A stretch of 64,000 nucleotides of DNA from NCBI GenBank assembly GCA_003220615.1, contig QHTB01000135.1, positions 1 through 64,000 of the forward strand. The letters are read 5' to 3'. This DNA is from Candidatus Rokuibacteriota bacterium. GTDB lineage: Bacteria > Methylomirabilota > Methylomirabilia > Rokubacteriales > CSP1-6. The notes below the pieces were generated by a model. The model saw nothing but the letters and a program-made list of their open reading frames with translations, was not told the DNA's origin and ran no database searches. Made by a program: the position numbers and the translations under genes. This document shows positions 1 to 7,810 of this stretch, piece by piece (position 1 is the first letter of the stretch; each line of letters starts with the position of its first letter).

Positions 1-1332
1 GGCTTGACGTGGACGTTGATGCTGCGGAAGGGCGTGCAGTTCCATCACGGCCGCGAGGTCACGGCCGACGACGTCGTGTACTCGTTCACGCGGATCCTCG
101 ATCCTCGCACCCGATCGGGAGCCGCCGACCTCTTCGGCGCGATCAAGGGCGCCCGCGAGTTCCGCGAAGGCCGCGCGCCCACGGTGGCTGGCCTCACCGC
201 GCTCGACCGTCACACCGTTCAGGTCGTGCTCAACGACGCGACCGTGCCGTTCGTTTCCGTCCTCGCCGTTGGCCACGCCAAGATCGTGCCCAAGGAAATC
301 GTCGAGCGTGACCCCGAGGGCTTCGGACAGAAACCGATCGGGACGGGCCCGTTCCGGTTCGTGCGCTGGGACCGAGGCAAGGAGATCACGCTGGCGGCCC
401 ACCCGGGGTACTTCGACGGCCCGCCGCGGCTGGCCCGCGTCGTCTACCGGATTTTCCTGGGCGAGCAGTTCGACGCCATGTACGACGAGTTTCGTCGCGG
501 CAGCCTCGAGGACAGCCCCCTGCCATCGCGCGACTACCTCCGTGCCGTCGCCACGGCCGGCCAGCAGTACATCAAGCGGCCGATGATCAGCCTTCGCTTC
601 TACGGGTTCAACACGCGGATCAAGCCGCTCGACGATCGGCGGGTGCGCCAGGCCCTCAATTACGCGATCGATCGCGACGCGATCTTGCAAGCCGTCCACC
701 TCGGACGCTACACGCTCGCCCGCGGCATCCTGCCGCCAGGCACGCAGGGGTTCAACCCCCGGCTCGGCAGCTACGGCTACGATCCCGACCGCGCCCGCGA
801 CCTGCTGGCCCGCGCCGGCTACCCGGAGGGACGCGGCCTGCCGCCGATCGCGGTCTGGTCGAGCGTGAAGCGCGATGAGATCGTGCGCGAGCTCGACGAG
901 ATCCGGCGCTATTTCGCCGCCGTCGGCGTGACGATCGAGGTGCACTACCTCACCGATTGGCCGGCGTTCTCGCGACAACTCGACGAAGGCCGGCTCCCGA
1001 TGTTCCTCTACGGCTGGTACGCCGACGTCCCCGATCCCGACAATTTCCTCTTCAAGCTCTTCCACTCGAAGAGCCCCCGGAACTTCTTCGGCTACGCGAA
1101 TCCCGCCGTCGACGAGATGCTGGTGCACGCCCGCGCCGAGCGCGACCTGTTCCGGCGCGTCGACCTCTATCGCCGCGCCGAGCAGATGATCCTCGACGAC
1201 GCGCCCCTGCTGCCCGTGCTCCATCACACCTACGAGCGTCTGTTCCAGCCCTACGTCCGCGCCGTCGAGGTCAACGGCCTCGGCGATCCCTACATCCCGC
1301 TTCGCCGCATCCGGCTGGAGCGCGCCCCGTGA
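1..1332 (+). CDS. Peptide/nickel-type ABC transporter substrate-binding protein (5' partial)
   Basis: Family 5 extracellular solute-binding protein (SBP_bac_5), the periplasmic receptor of dipeptide, oligopeptide or nickel importers. The reading frame is open to the window edge, so the start and signal peptide lie upstream; compared with the usual 500-550 residues roughly 90-100 are missing. The visible part opens with the family signature (LRKGVQFHHGREVTADDVV) and later shows RRVRQALNYAIDRDAI and the C-terminal lobe ending in RRIRLERAP. Its stop overlaps the GTG of a membrane sensor kinase by 4 bp (GTGA), so it may feed a signalling system rather than, or as well as, a transporter. No permease is visible on this side of the window edge. 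Confidence 0.9.
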   Translation, partial: GLTWTLMLRKGVQFHHGREVTADDVVYSFTRILDPRTRSGAADLFGAIKGAREFREGRAPTVAGLTALDRHTVQVVLNDATVPFVSVLAVGHAKIVPKEIVERDPEGFGQKPIGTGPFRFVRWDRGKEITLAAHPGYFDGPPRLARVVYRIFLGEQFDAMYDEFRRGSLEDSPLPSRDYLRAVATAGQQYIKRPMISLRFYGFNTRIKPLDDRRVRQALNYAIDRDAILQAVHLGRYTLARGILPPGTQGFNPRLGSYGYDPDRARDLLARAGYPEGRGLPPIAVWSSVKRDEIVRELDEIRRYFAAVGVTIEVHYLTDWPAFSRQLDEGRLPMFLYGWYADVPDPDNFLFKLFHSKSPRNFFGYANPAVDEMLVHARAERDLFRRVDLYRRAEQMILDDAPLLPVLHHTYERLFQPYVRAVEVNGLGDPYIPLRRIRLERAP

Positions 1333-3251
1333 GCCCCCGCGGCGTCGACCTCGGGCTCCACTCGCTGGAGGCCAAGCTGCTGTGGGGCGCGGTACTCCTC
1401 CTCAGCCTGCTTATGGCCACCGTCACGGTCGTCGTCGAGCAACGCCAGCGGGACGCCATCGTCGGCGAGTTCGACCGGCGCGGCGAGGTCCTGGCCCGGA
1501 ACCTGGCCGCGATCTCGTCGGGGCCGCTGCTGCTCTACAACTTCACCGCGCTCGAGCAGAATGCTGCCCGGGTGGCCAGCGAAGACGACGTCGTCTACGC
1601 GATCGTGCTCGACGCCGACGGCAAGGTGGCCGCGCACAGCCGTCGCCCCGAGCGGATCGGCATCTCGCTGACGGGCGACGTGCACGAGCGGGCGGCCCGG
1701 GCGGAATCGCTGCTGGTCCAGCAGACCGTAGCGGCGGACACGCAGGAATCGCTCTACGACTTCTCGCTGCCGGTCGAGATCGACGGCCAGAAGTGGGGAA
1801 CGGTCCGGGTCGGGCTCACCAAGCGGCGCATGGACGAGGCCATCAGGAGAACCAGGCTGGAGCTCGGACTGCTGGCCCTCGGCACACTGGTGCTGGGTGG
1901 CGTGGTCGCCGCCGTCGTGGCCCGGAGGATCGCCGGCCCCGTCCGCGAGCTCGAGCACCGAGCCGCCGCCATCGCTCGCGGCGAGCTGGACCAGCGCATC
2001 GAGCCCACGACCTTCGACGAGATCGGCCGTCTGGCCATCGCCTTCAATCACATGGCGGCCCAGCTCCTCCAGCAGCGCTCGGCGCTGGAGGAGGTCCACT
2101 TCGAGCTCCAGCGGCGGTTCCAGGAGCTGGCCGACGTCAAGAGTTACACGGACAGCATCGTGAACTCGTTGACCAACGGCATCATCACCGTCGATCTCGA
2201 AGGGCGCGTCGTGACGCTGAATCCGGCCGCCGAGCTGCTGACCGGTTTCTTCGCCGGCGAGGCGGGCCGACGCTATTGCACGGAGGTCTTCGGGCTCACG
2301 CCGGAGATCGGCGACATCCTGATGGAGACGCTGGCGAGCCGCGCCCCCATCGGCAACGTGCCGCTCACGCTCCGCCGGCGCAACGGCAGCGGGCTGCCGG
2401 TCGAGCTGTCCACGGCGCCGCTCAAGGGCGGCGACGGCAAGGACCTCGGCGCGGTCGGCATCCTGCGCGATCTCACGGTGGTGCGCCAGCTCGAGAGCCA
2501 GCTCCGGCGCTCGGATCGACTGGCCGCCGTCGGCACCCTCGCCGCCGGCCTCGCCCACGAGATCAAGAACCCGCTCACGTCCTTGCGCACGTTCATCAGC
2601 CGGGTGGCGAGCCGGTTCGACGACGCGCGCTTCCGCGAGCGCTTCCAGAGCGTGGTGCCGCGCGAGCTCGAGCGCATCAATCGGATCGTCGAGCGTCTGC
2701 TCGAGCTGGCCCGGCCGCCTCGCATGTCGTTCTCCCTCGTCCGACTCCCGGCGCTCCTGGAGCGGATCGTGGAGCTCTACGAGGACCGGATCGAGACGAG
2801 CGACGTCACCGTCACCCGGGAGTTCGCGCGCGACGTACCGCCGATCCAGGCCGACGAGGAAGCGCTCCATCGGGCGCTCGTCAACTTGGTGGCCAACGCG
2901 CTCGACGCCATGACGGCGGGCGGGCGACTCACGCTCCGCCTGGGCTGGAGCGAGGGCGGTGATCCACCGGGGCGCGTGCGGCGCGCGTTCAATCGGCGGC
3001 TGCGGCTCGAGGTGCAGGACAGCGGAACGGGAATTCCGGCGTCGGCCACCGACCGCATCTTCAACCCGTTCTTCACGACCAAGGACACGGGCACCGGGCT
3101 CGGCCTGGCCATCACCCACAAGATCGTGCAGGACCACGGCGGCAGCATCGACTTCCGCAGCGTGCGGGGCGGGGGCACGGTGTTCCGGATCGTGCTCCCG
3201 CTCGTTCCCGACCTCCACCTGACGTCGGAGCACGATGACGACCCGCGTTGA
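1329..3251 (+). CDS. Membrane-bound sensor histidine kinase (HAMP-PAS-HisKA-HATPase)
   Basis: The ORF track runs further upstream, but the start is GTG at 1329, overlapping the preceding stop by 4 bp and giving 640 residues. Architecture: transmembrane helix at about residues 17-36, extracytoplasmic sensor region of about 140 residues, second helix at about 179-198, HAMP at about 200-252 (RRIAGPVREL), PAS at about 270-385, phospho-acceptor His near residue 410 in GLAHEIKNPLTSLR, then an ATPase domain with N box (LVNLVANALDAM), G1 (DSGTGIPA) and G2 (GTGLGLAI). All catalytic motifs look intact. Coupling to a binding protein upstream and a kinase/receiver protein downstream suggests a ligand-sensing phosphorelay. 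The ligand cannot be read from sequence. Confidence 0.93.
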   Translation: MSPRGVDLGLHSLEAKLLWGAVLLLSLLMATVTVVVEQRQRDAIVGEFDRRGEVLARNLAAISSGPLLLYNFTALEQNAARVASEDDVVYAIVLDADGKVAAHSRRPERIGISLTGDVHERAARAESLLVQQTVAADTQESLYDFSLPVEIDGQKWGTVRVGLTKRRMDEAIRRTRLELGLLALGTLVLGGVVAAVVARRIAGPVRELEHRAAAIARGELDQRIEPTTFDEIGRLAIAFNHMAAQLLQQRSALEEVHFELQRRFQELADVKSYTDSIVNSLTNGIITVDLEGRVVTLNPAAELLTGFFAGEAGRRYCTEVFGLTPEIGDILMETLASRAPIGNVPLTLRRRNGSGLPVELSTAPLKGGDGKDLGAVGILRDLTVVRQLESQLRRSDRLAAVGTLAAGLAHEIKNPLTSLRTFISRVASRFDDARFRERFQSVVPRELERINRIVERLLELARPPRMSFSLVRLPALLERIVELYEDRIETSDVTVTREFARDVPPIQADEEALHRALVNLVANALDAMTAGGRLTLRLGWSEGGDPPGRVRRAFNRRLRLEVQDSGTGIPASATDRIFNPFFTTKDTGTGLGLAITHKIVQDHGGSIDFRSVRGGGTVFRIVLPLVPDLHLTSEHDDDPR

Positions 3252-4377
3252 GCCGCCGCAGCTGGCCATCCTCCTCGCCGACAACGAGCGGCTGCGCGCG
3301 CTCGCCGCGAGCGTCATCCACGACTTCAACAATTTCGCGGCGGCGATCGGCGGCTACAGCGAGCTCGTCCTGCAGCGGCTCGCCTCCGACGACGAGCACG
3401 TGCGCGCCGGTGTGCGGGGCATCCGCGACGCCGCGACGTGGGGCGCCCGGATCACGCGGCGGCTCATGGCCGCCGCCGGGCGGTCGCCGCTGCCGCCGAC
3501 GCGGCTCGCCGTCGACATGGCGTTGACCGCCGCCGAGCCCGCGCTGCGACTGCTCGTCGGAGACGGCACCCGCCTCACCGTGAACCGGCACAGTGCGGCG
3601 GCCATCGTGGAGCTCCCTCCGGGCGAGTTCGAGCAGATGCTCGTGAACCTCGTGGTCACCGCGCGCGAGGCCGTCGGCGCCGGCGGCATCATCGGCATCG
3701 TCGCCGACACCGTGCAGGTGGACGAGGCCGGGCGCCGCGCCGCCGGCCTGCCGGCCGCGGGTGACTACGTCCGGCTGGCCGTCAGCGACACCGGGCGTCG
3801 GACGAGCGAGACCGCCGGCTCACGCGTTTTTCCGGGCGGCTACGGCCTGGCGACCGTCCACGACATCGTCACGCGCAATGGAGGCGCCGTCAGCGTGACG
3901 AGCGGCCCCGGCGCCGGTTCGACGTTCGAAGTGTACCTTCCGCGGCTCGACAACGCCGTCCTGGAGAGACCCCTCATGCCCGACGTCGATCTCCACCACG
4001 GGAGCGAGACCGTGCTCGTCGTAGAGAACGAGGAGCCGGTGCGCGAGATGATCGTCGACGTGTTGAGCCTGCACGGCTACACCGCGCTGGCGGCCGGCGA
4101 CGGGGAGGAAGCGCTCCGCGTCGCGGCCAGCCATCGCGGCGCGCTCGATCTGATCATCGTCGACGTCGTGATGCCGGGCATCAGCGGCGAGGCGCTCGCC
4201 CAGCGGCTCACGGCCGGACGGCCGGGAACCCGTGTCCTCTACATCTCCGGCTACACCGACGATCTGATCCGGCAACACGGGTTCACGCTGGCGTCAGGCC
4301 ACTTCTTGCAGAAGCCCTTCAGCGTGGACGACCTGGCGCGGAAGGTCCGCGAGGTGTTGCGCGGCCGAGTCGCGTGA
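3235..4377 (+). CDS. Histidine kinase-like protein with C-terminal receiver domain
   Basis: 380 residues starting inside the end of the upstream kinase gene (17-bp overlap). The N-terminus carries a dimerisation helix with the H-box SVIHDFNNFAAAIGGYSEL (His about 29), as in PAS-type hybrid kinases, followed by an ATPase-like domain (N box MLVNLVVTAREAV, terminal GAGSTFEVYLPRL). The G1 box reads DTGRRTSE rather than the usual DTGxGM, and G2 is GGYGLATVHDI, so ATP binding may be weakened. The receiver domain starts at about residue 255, with the phospho-acceptor Asp near 310 (IIVDVVMPG) and the conserved Lys near 360 (LQKPF). It has no membrane segment or DNA-binding domain. It probably exchanges phosphate with the kinase encoded upstream. 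Confidence 0.87.
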   Translation: MTTRVEPPQLAILLADNERLRALAASVIHDFNNFAAAIGGYSELVLQRLASDDEHVRAGVRGIRDAATWGARITRRLMAAAGRSPLPPTRLAVDMALTAAEPALRLLVGDGTRLTVNRHSAAAIVELPPGEFEQMLVNLVVTAREAVGAGGIIGIVADTVQVDEAGRRAAGLPAAGDYVRLAVSDTGRRTSETAGSRVFPGGYGLATVHDIVTRNGGAVSVTSGPGAGSTFEVYLPRLDNAVLERPLMPDVDLHHGSETVLVVENEEPVREMIVDVLSLHGYTALAAGDGEEALRVAASHRGALDLIIVDVVMPGISGEALAQRLTAGRPGTRVLYISGYTDDLIRQHGFTLASGHFLQKPFSVDDLARKVREVLRGRVA

Positions 4378-4389
4378 GGAGCGGGATGG

Positions 4390-5349
4390 TTACCGGTTCA
4401 GGGCACGGCGGGCGAAGCCGAGCAGCCCCTGCGGGACGAAGATCACCATCAGGGTGAAGATGACGCCGACGGGGATCAGGTAGAACTCCGTCCAGAAGCG
4501 CGAGAAGGTCTCGCGCAGGATCAGGAAGAACGCGGCGCCCGCGATCGGCCCCACCAGCGTGCCCATTCCCCCGAGCACGTTGAAGATCACGACCTCGCCC
4601 GAGATCAGGAAGAACACGAAGTCCGGCGCCGCGAACTTGTTCTGGACGGCGTAGAGCACGCCGGCCAGCCCGGCGAAGACCCCCGACAGCATCACGGCCA
4701 CGATCTTGTAGCGCTCCACCGCGTAGCCGATGGCGCGCGTGCGCGGCTCGTTCTCGCGGATCGACTGCAGCACCATGCCGAAGGGCGATTGCGTGATGCG
4801 GCGCAGCAGCAGGTACGAGATGGTCACGATGGCGACCACGAACCAGTGCAGCGTCACGGGCGTGAACGGGATCGCGAACAGGCCGGGCACGCCGAGCGCG
4901 GGCTGGCGGAAGGTGAGGCCGTTCTCGCCGCCGGTGACCTCCGTCCACGTGAAGATGATGACGTAGAAGATCTGGGAGAAGACGAGCGTGGTGATGGCGA
5001 AGTAGATGTCACGCAGCCGCGTGGAGAAGTACGCCACGAAGGCCGCGACCACCGCGGCCGCCACCAGGCCATAGGCCAGCGCGAGCCAGAGGTTCGGCGG
5101 CCGCACGGTGAGCAGCGCGGCCGCCGCGCCGTACATCCCGAGGCCGAAGAACGCCGAGTGACCGAACGAGACCATGCCCGTGTAGCCGATCAGGATGTCC
5201 GACGACAGGGCGAGGAGACCCCAGATCAGGATCTCGGTCGTGAACCGTCGCCAGAACTCCGGCAGCACCAGGGGGGCCACGAAGAGGAGGGCCAGCACGA
5301 CGGCGAAGCCGATCCAGTAGCCTCTATTGTCCGTGCCTGCGGCTGGCAT
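4390..5349 (-). CDS. livM: Branched-chain amino acid ABC transporter permease LivM
   Basis: 319-residue inner-membrane permease of the LivM type, with about nine to ten hydrophobic helices and the LivHM signature GMVSFGHSAFFGLG. The conserved cytoplasmic stretch SPFGMVLQSIRENE contacts the ATPases. It is the last gene of the binding protein-livG-livF-livH-livM operon, 4 bp after livH. The family imports leucine, isoleucine and valine, but in environmental bacteria it also takes aromatic acids, amides and urea, so the substrate is open. The next gene (kinase/receiver) converges from the other strand with only 12 bp between the stops. Confidence 0.92.
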   Translation of the reverse strand: MPAAGTDNRGYWIGFAVVLALLFVAPLVLPEFWRRFTTEILIWGLLALSSDILIGYTGMVSFGHSAFFGLGMYGAAAALLTVRPPNLWLALAYGLVAAAVVAAFVAYFSTRLRDIYFAITTLVFSQIFYVIIFTWTEVTGGENGLTFRQPALGVPGLFAIPFTPVTLHWFVVAIVTISYLLLRRITQSPFGMVLQSIRENEPRTRAIGYAVERYKIVAVMLSGVFAGLAGVLYAVQNKFAAPDFVFFLISGEVVIFNVLGGMGTLVGPIAGAAFFLILRETFSRFWTEFYLIPVGVIFTLMVIFVPQGLLGFARRALNR

Positions 5350-5353
5350 CGGG

Positions 5354-6214
5354 CTATTTGGGCGTGGGGACGAAGAGGCCGGTAGGCCGGACCAGGAGCG
5401 TCACGATGAGGGCGATGAAGGCGACGATGACGGCCTGCGCCGGGCTCACGATCAGCGAGGCGTAGGCTTCGAGCAGGCTGATGAAGATGGAGGCGAGGAT
5501 CGATCCAGCGAGGTTCCCCATGCCGCCGACGACGACCACGACGAAGGCCTTCAACACCCAGTCGGCGCCCATCGCGTGGGTGACGCCGACGAGGGGCCCG
5601 AAGAGCACGCCGCTCGCCGCCGCCATCGAGGCGCCGATCGCGAACACGACCGTGTGGACGATGGGCACGGGGATCCCCATGGCCGCGGCCATGACGCGGT
5701 CCTGGGTCGTGGCGCGGATCCAGATCCCGTACTTGCCGTACTTGAGGAACGCCCACAGGGCACCGATGATCGCCGCCGACAAGAGCGCCATGACGATCCG
5801 GTAGTACGGGTACTCGAGATAGAAGAGGCGGAAGTGGCCCGTGAGGGGCTCGGTGAGCTTGCGGGGGACCGGCCCGAACTGCCACAGCGCGTAGTTCTGG
5901 AGCACCAGCGAGATGCCGAAGGTGCCGAGGATCGTGTAGAGCGGGTCGCGGCCGAGCAGGGGGCGCAGCGCGACGACCTGGAGCGCGGCGGACAGCACCG
6001 CAATCGTCACCGCGGCAGCGAGTAAGGCCACCCAGAAGTTGCCGGTCACCGCCAGCCATATGACGCCCGCGTAGGCGCCAAGCATGAACAGCTCGCCATG
6101 CGCGAAGTTGACCACGTCCATGATCCCGAAAATCAGCGTCAGCCCCGATGCCACCAGGGCCAGGATCAAGCCGTTGACGACCCCGTTGAGCGTCTGGATG
6201 AGGAAGGCGTCCAT
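5354..6214 (-). CDS. livH: Branched-chain amino acid ABC transporter permease LivH
   Basis: Inner-membrane permease partner of LivM. The ORF track starts 13 codons further upstream, but ATG at 6214 (MDAFLIQTLNGVV) fits the family better and has a strong ribosome binding site (GGGGAGG) about 10 bases ahead; this gives 286 residues. It has about eight hydrophobic helices and the family motif FAHGELFMLGAY in the first third, plus the ATPase-contact loop YGIWIRATTQDRVMAAAMGI. A roughly 100-bp gap with a hairpin and a G-rich repeat separates it from livF, which is unusual inside this otherwise tightly packed operon and could set different levels for ATPases and permeases. Confidence 0.92.
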   Translation of the reverse strand: MDAFLIQTLNGVVNGLILALVASGLTLIFGIMDVVNFAHGELFMLGAYAGVIWLAVTGNFWVALLAAAVTIAVLSAALQVVALRPLLGRDPLYTILGTFGISLVLQNYALWQFGPVPRKLTEPLTGHFRLFYLEYPYYRIVMALLSAAIIGALWAFLKYGKYGIWIRATTQDRVMAAAMGIPVPIVHTVVFAIGASMAAASGVLFGPLVGVTHAMGADWVLKAFVVVVVGGMGNLAGSILASIFISLLEAYASLIVSPAQAVIVAFIALIVTLLVRPTGLFVPTPK

Positions 6215-6244
6215 GCGGCTAAAAACCTCCCCGAGTCTCTCGAG

Positions 6245-6271
6245 GAGCGCCACGGCTTTGCCGGGGCGCTC
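6245..6271. other. Hairpin in the livF-livH gap
   Basis: GAGCGCC pairs with GGCGCTC (7 bp). After one A-G mismatch an inner CGGC/GCCG stem closes on a TTT loop. It sits in the untranscribed or untranslated spacer between livF and livH. No T-run follows on the minus strand, so it is not a classical intrinsic terminator. It could be an mRNA processing or stabilising hairpin, or part of the adjacent G-rich repeat element. Confidence 0.5.
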
Positions 6272-6280
6272 TGAGCGTCT

Positions 6281-6312
6281 GGGGGGTTTGGGGGGCCATG
6301 TCGGGGTCCCCC
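6281..6312 (+). repeat. G-rich dispersed repeat, copy 1 (livF-livH spacer)
   Basis: Sequence GGGGGGTTTGGGGGG, eight bases, then GGGTCCCCC. The same layout (GGGGGGTCTGGGGGG, nine bases, GGGTCCCCC) appears on the minus strand inside pyrF near 51690-51722. The shared blocks with spacing almost equal argue for a dispersed repeat family rather than chance G-tracts. This copy lies in the liv operon spacer, on the strand opposite to transcription. Confidence 0.5.
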
Positions 6313-6316
6313 ATCA

Positions 6317-7024
6317 TTAAATCCCCAGGTACTGATGGATGACGGCGTGGTCGGCGCGCAACTCGGCGGCCGGCGCGTGGTGGCGGACGACGCCCTTTTC
6401 CATGATGTAGACGCGGTTGCTGACCTCGAGGGTCAACGAGACGTTCTGCTCCACGAGGAGGATGGCCACGCCCTCGCCGTGGAGCACCCGGATGATCTCG
6501 TGGATCTGCCCCACCATGCGCGGCATCAGCCCTTCGGTCGGCTCGTCGAGGAGGATGACCTTCGGCTCGAGCATCATGGCCCGCGCGATGGCGAGCATCT
6601 GCTGCTCGCCGCCCGACAGCGTGCCACCCGCCTGGTGGCGTCGCTCGCGCAGCACGGGGAAATTCACGTAGATCTTCTCGAGGAGCGCCTCCCGGCGCGC
6701 GTCGGTGACGCCCTGGCGGTCCAGGCCCGTGCGCAGGTTTTCCAGCACGGTGAGCAACCGGAAAATGCGTCGGTCCTCGGGTACGTAGCCGATGCCGATG
6801 CGCGCCACGCGATACGGCGGCATCCCGCCCACGTCGTGGTTCTCGAACACGACGCGCCCCTGGGCGGGCCGGACGATGCCCATGATGGTCTTGAGCGTCG
6901 TCGACTTGCCGACGCCGTTGCGCCCGAGCAGGCCGACGACCTCGCCGGGTCCGACCTCGATGGACACACCGTGCAGGACGTGAGACTTGCCGTAGTAGGT
7001 GTGGACGTCGTGGAGGGCGAGCAT
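6317..7024 (-). CDS. livF: Branched-chain amino acid ABC transporter ATP-binding protein LivF
   Basis: The ORF track begins far upstream inside livG; the real start is ATG at 7024 (MLALHDVHTYYGKSHVLHG), whose first base is the last base of the livG stop (TGATG-type overlap), giving 235 residues. Walker A is GRNGVGKST, the ABC signature is LSGGEQQMLAIARA, and Walker B is VILLDEPTEGL, all intact. LivF is one of the two ATPases powering the LivHM permease on the cytoplasmic face. The C-terminus ends HQYLGI, typical for the family. Confidence 0.93.
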   Translation of the reverse strand: MLALHDVHTYYGKSHVLHGVSIEVGPGEVVGLLGRNGVGKSTTLKTIMGIVRPAQGRVVFENHDVGGMPPYRVARIGIGYVPEDRRIFRLLTVLENLRTGLDRQGVTDARREALLEKIYVNFPVLRERRHQAGGTLSGGEQQMLAIARAMMLEPKVILLDEPTEGLMPRMVGQIHEIIRVLHGEGVAILLVEQNVSLTLEVSNRVYIMEKGVVRHHAPAAELRADHAVIHQYLGI

Positions 7025-7809
7025 CAGGTCTTGAGGTAGACCTCCTGCACGCGGGGATTGGCCTGGATCTGCGCCGGCGTGCCCTCGGCCAGCACCTCGC
7101 CGTAGTGGAGCACGGTGATCGTCTGGGCCAGCCCCATCACCACCTCCATGTCGTGCTCCACGATGAGGATGGTCAGGTTCGCGGCGATCCGGCGGATCAG
7201 CTCGACGCTCGCGTGGGTCTCGGCCACGCTCATGCCCGCCGTAGGCTCGTCCAGGCACAAGAGCTTCGGCTCCGTGGCCAGCGCGATGGCGATCTCGAGA
7301 TTGCGTTGCGCGCCATGCGACAGGTTCACCGCCAGCTCGTCCGCTTCGCCGTCGAGGCCGACGGAAGCCAGCACCGCATGGGATTTGTCGATGACGTCCC
7401 GGTACGCGCGATGGTGACGGAGCATGCTCCAGTTGTGATGGCGGGACTGGGCGGCGATGCGGACGTTCTCCAGCACCGTCGCCCCCGGCAGGATGTTGGT
7501 GATCTGGTACGAGCGGGCGATGGCCTTGCGCGAGATCAGGTTCGGGGGCAGCCCGGCGATGTCCTCGTCGGCGAACAGGATGCGTCCCGCGCTCGGCTGC
7601 AGCACGCCCGTGACACAGTTGAAGAACGTCGACTTGCCCGCGCCGTTGGGCCCGATGATGGCGCGGATTTCGCCGGCGGGGACGGCGATGCTGACGTCGT
7701 TGAGCGCCGTCAGGCCTCCGAACCGCATGGTGAGCTTCTCTGTCCGGAGGAGGGGGGCGGCCCCTGCCCCGGCGACGGGGGCCGCCCGATCGATCTGCGT
7801 CCCGGTCAC
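7024..7809 (-). CDS. livG: Branched-chain amino acid ABC transporter ATP-binding protein LivG
   Basis: 261 residues with a GTG start one base after the binding-protein stop codon. Walker A is GPNGAGKST, Walker B is LLCLDEPTAGM, and the signature reads LSHGAQRNLEIAIAL. The SHGAQ form is less common in LivG than SxGQQ and occurs in urea/amide-type relatives, which hints that the cargo may not be a branched-chain amino acid. The long spacer between Walker A and signature is typical of LivG. It pairs with LivF. Confidence 0.92.
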   Translation of the reverse strand: MTGTQIDRAAPVAGAGAAPLLRTEKLTMRFGGLTALNDVSIAVPAGEIRAIIGPNGAGKSTFFNCVTGVLQPSAGRILFADEDIAGLPPNLISRKAIARSYQITNILPGATVLENVRIAAQSRHHNWSMLRHHRAYRDVIDKSHAVLASVGLDGEADELAVNLSHGAQRNLEIAIALATEPKLLCLDEPTAGMSVAETHASVELIRRIAANLTILIVEHDMEVVMGLAQTITVLHYGEVLAEGTPAQIQANPRVQEVYLKT

Positions 7810-7810
7810 C

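Noticed and set aside
1290-3332. 680-residue antisense ORF over the sensor kinase gene
   Set aside because: Low-complexity Arg/Ala/Glu/Asp composition typical of high-GC antisense shadows; the plus-strand kinase has every catalytic motif.
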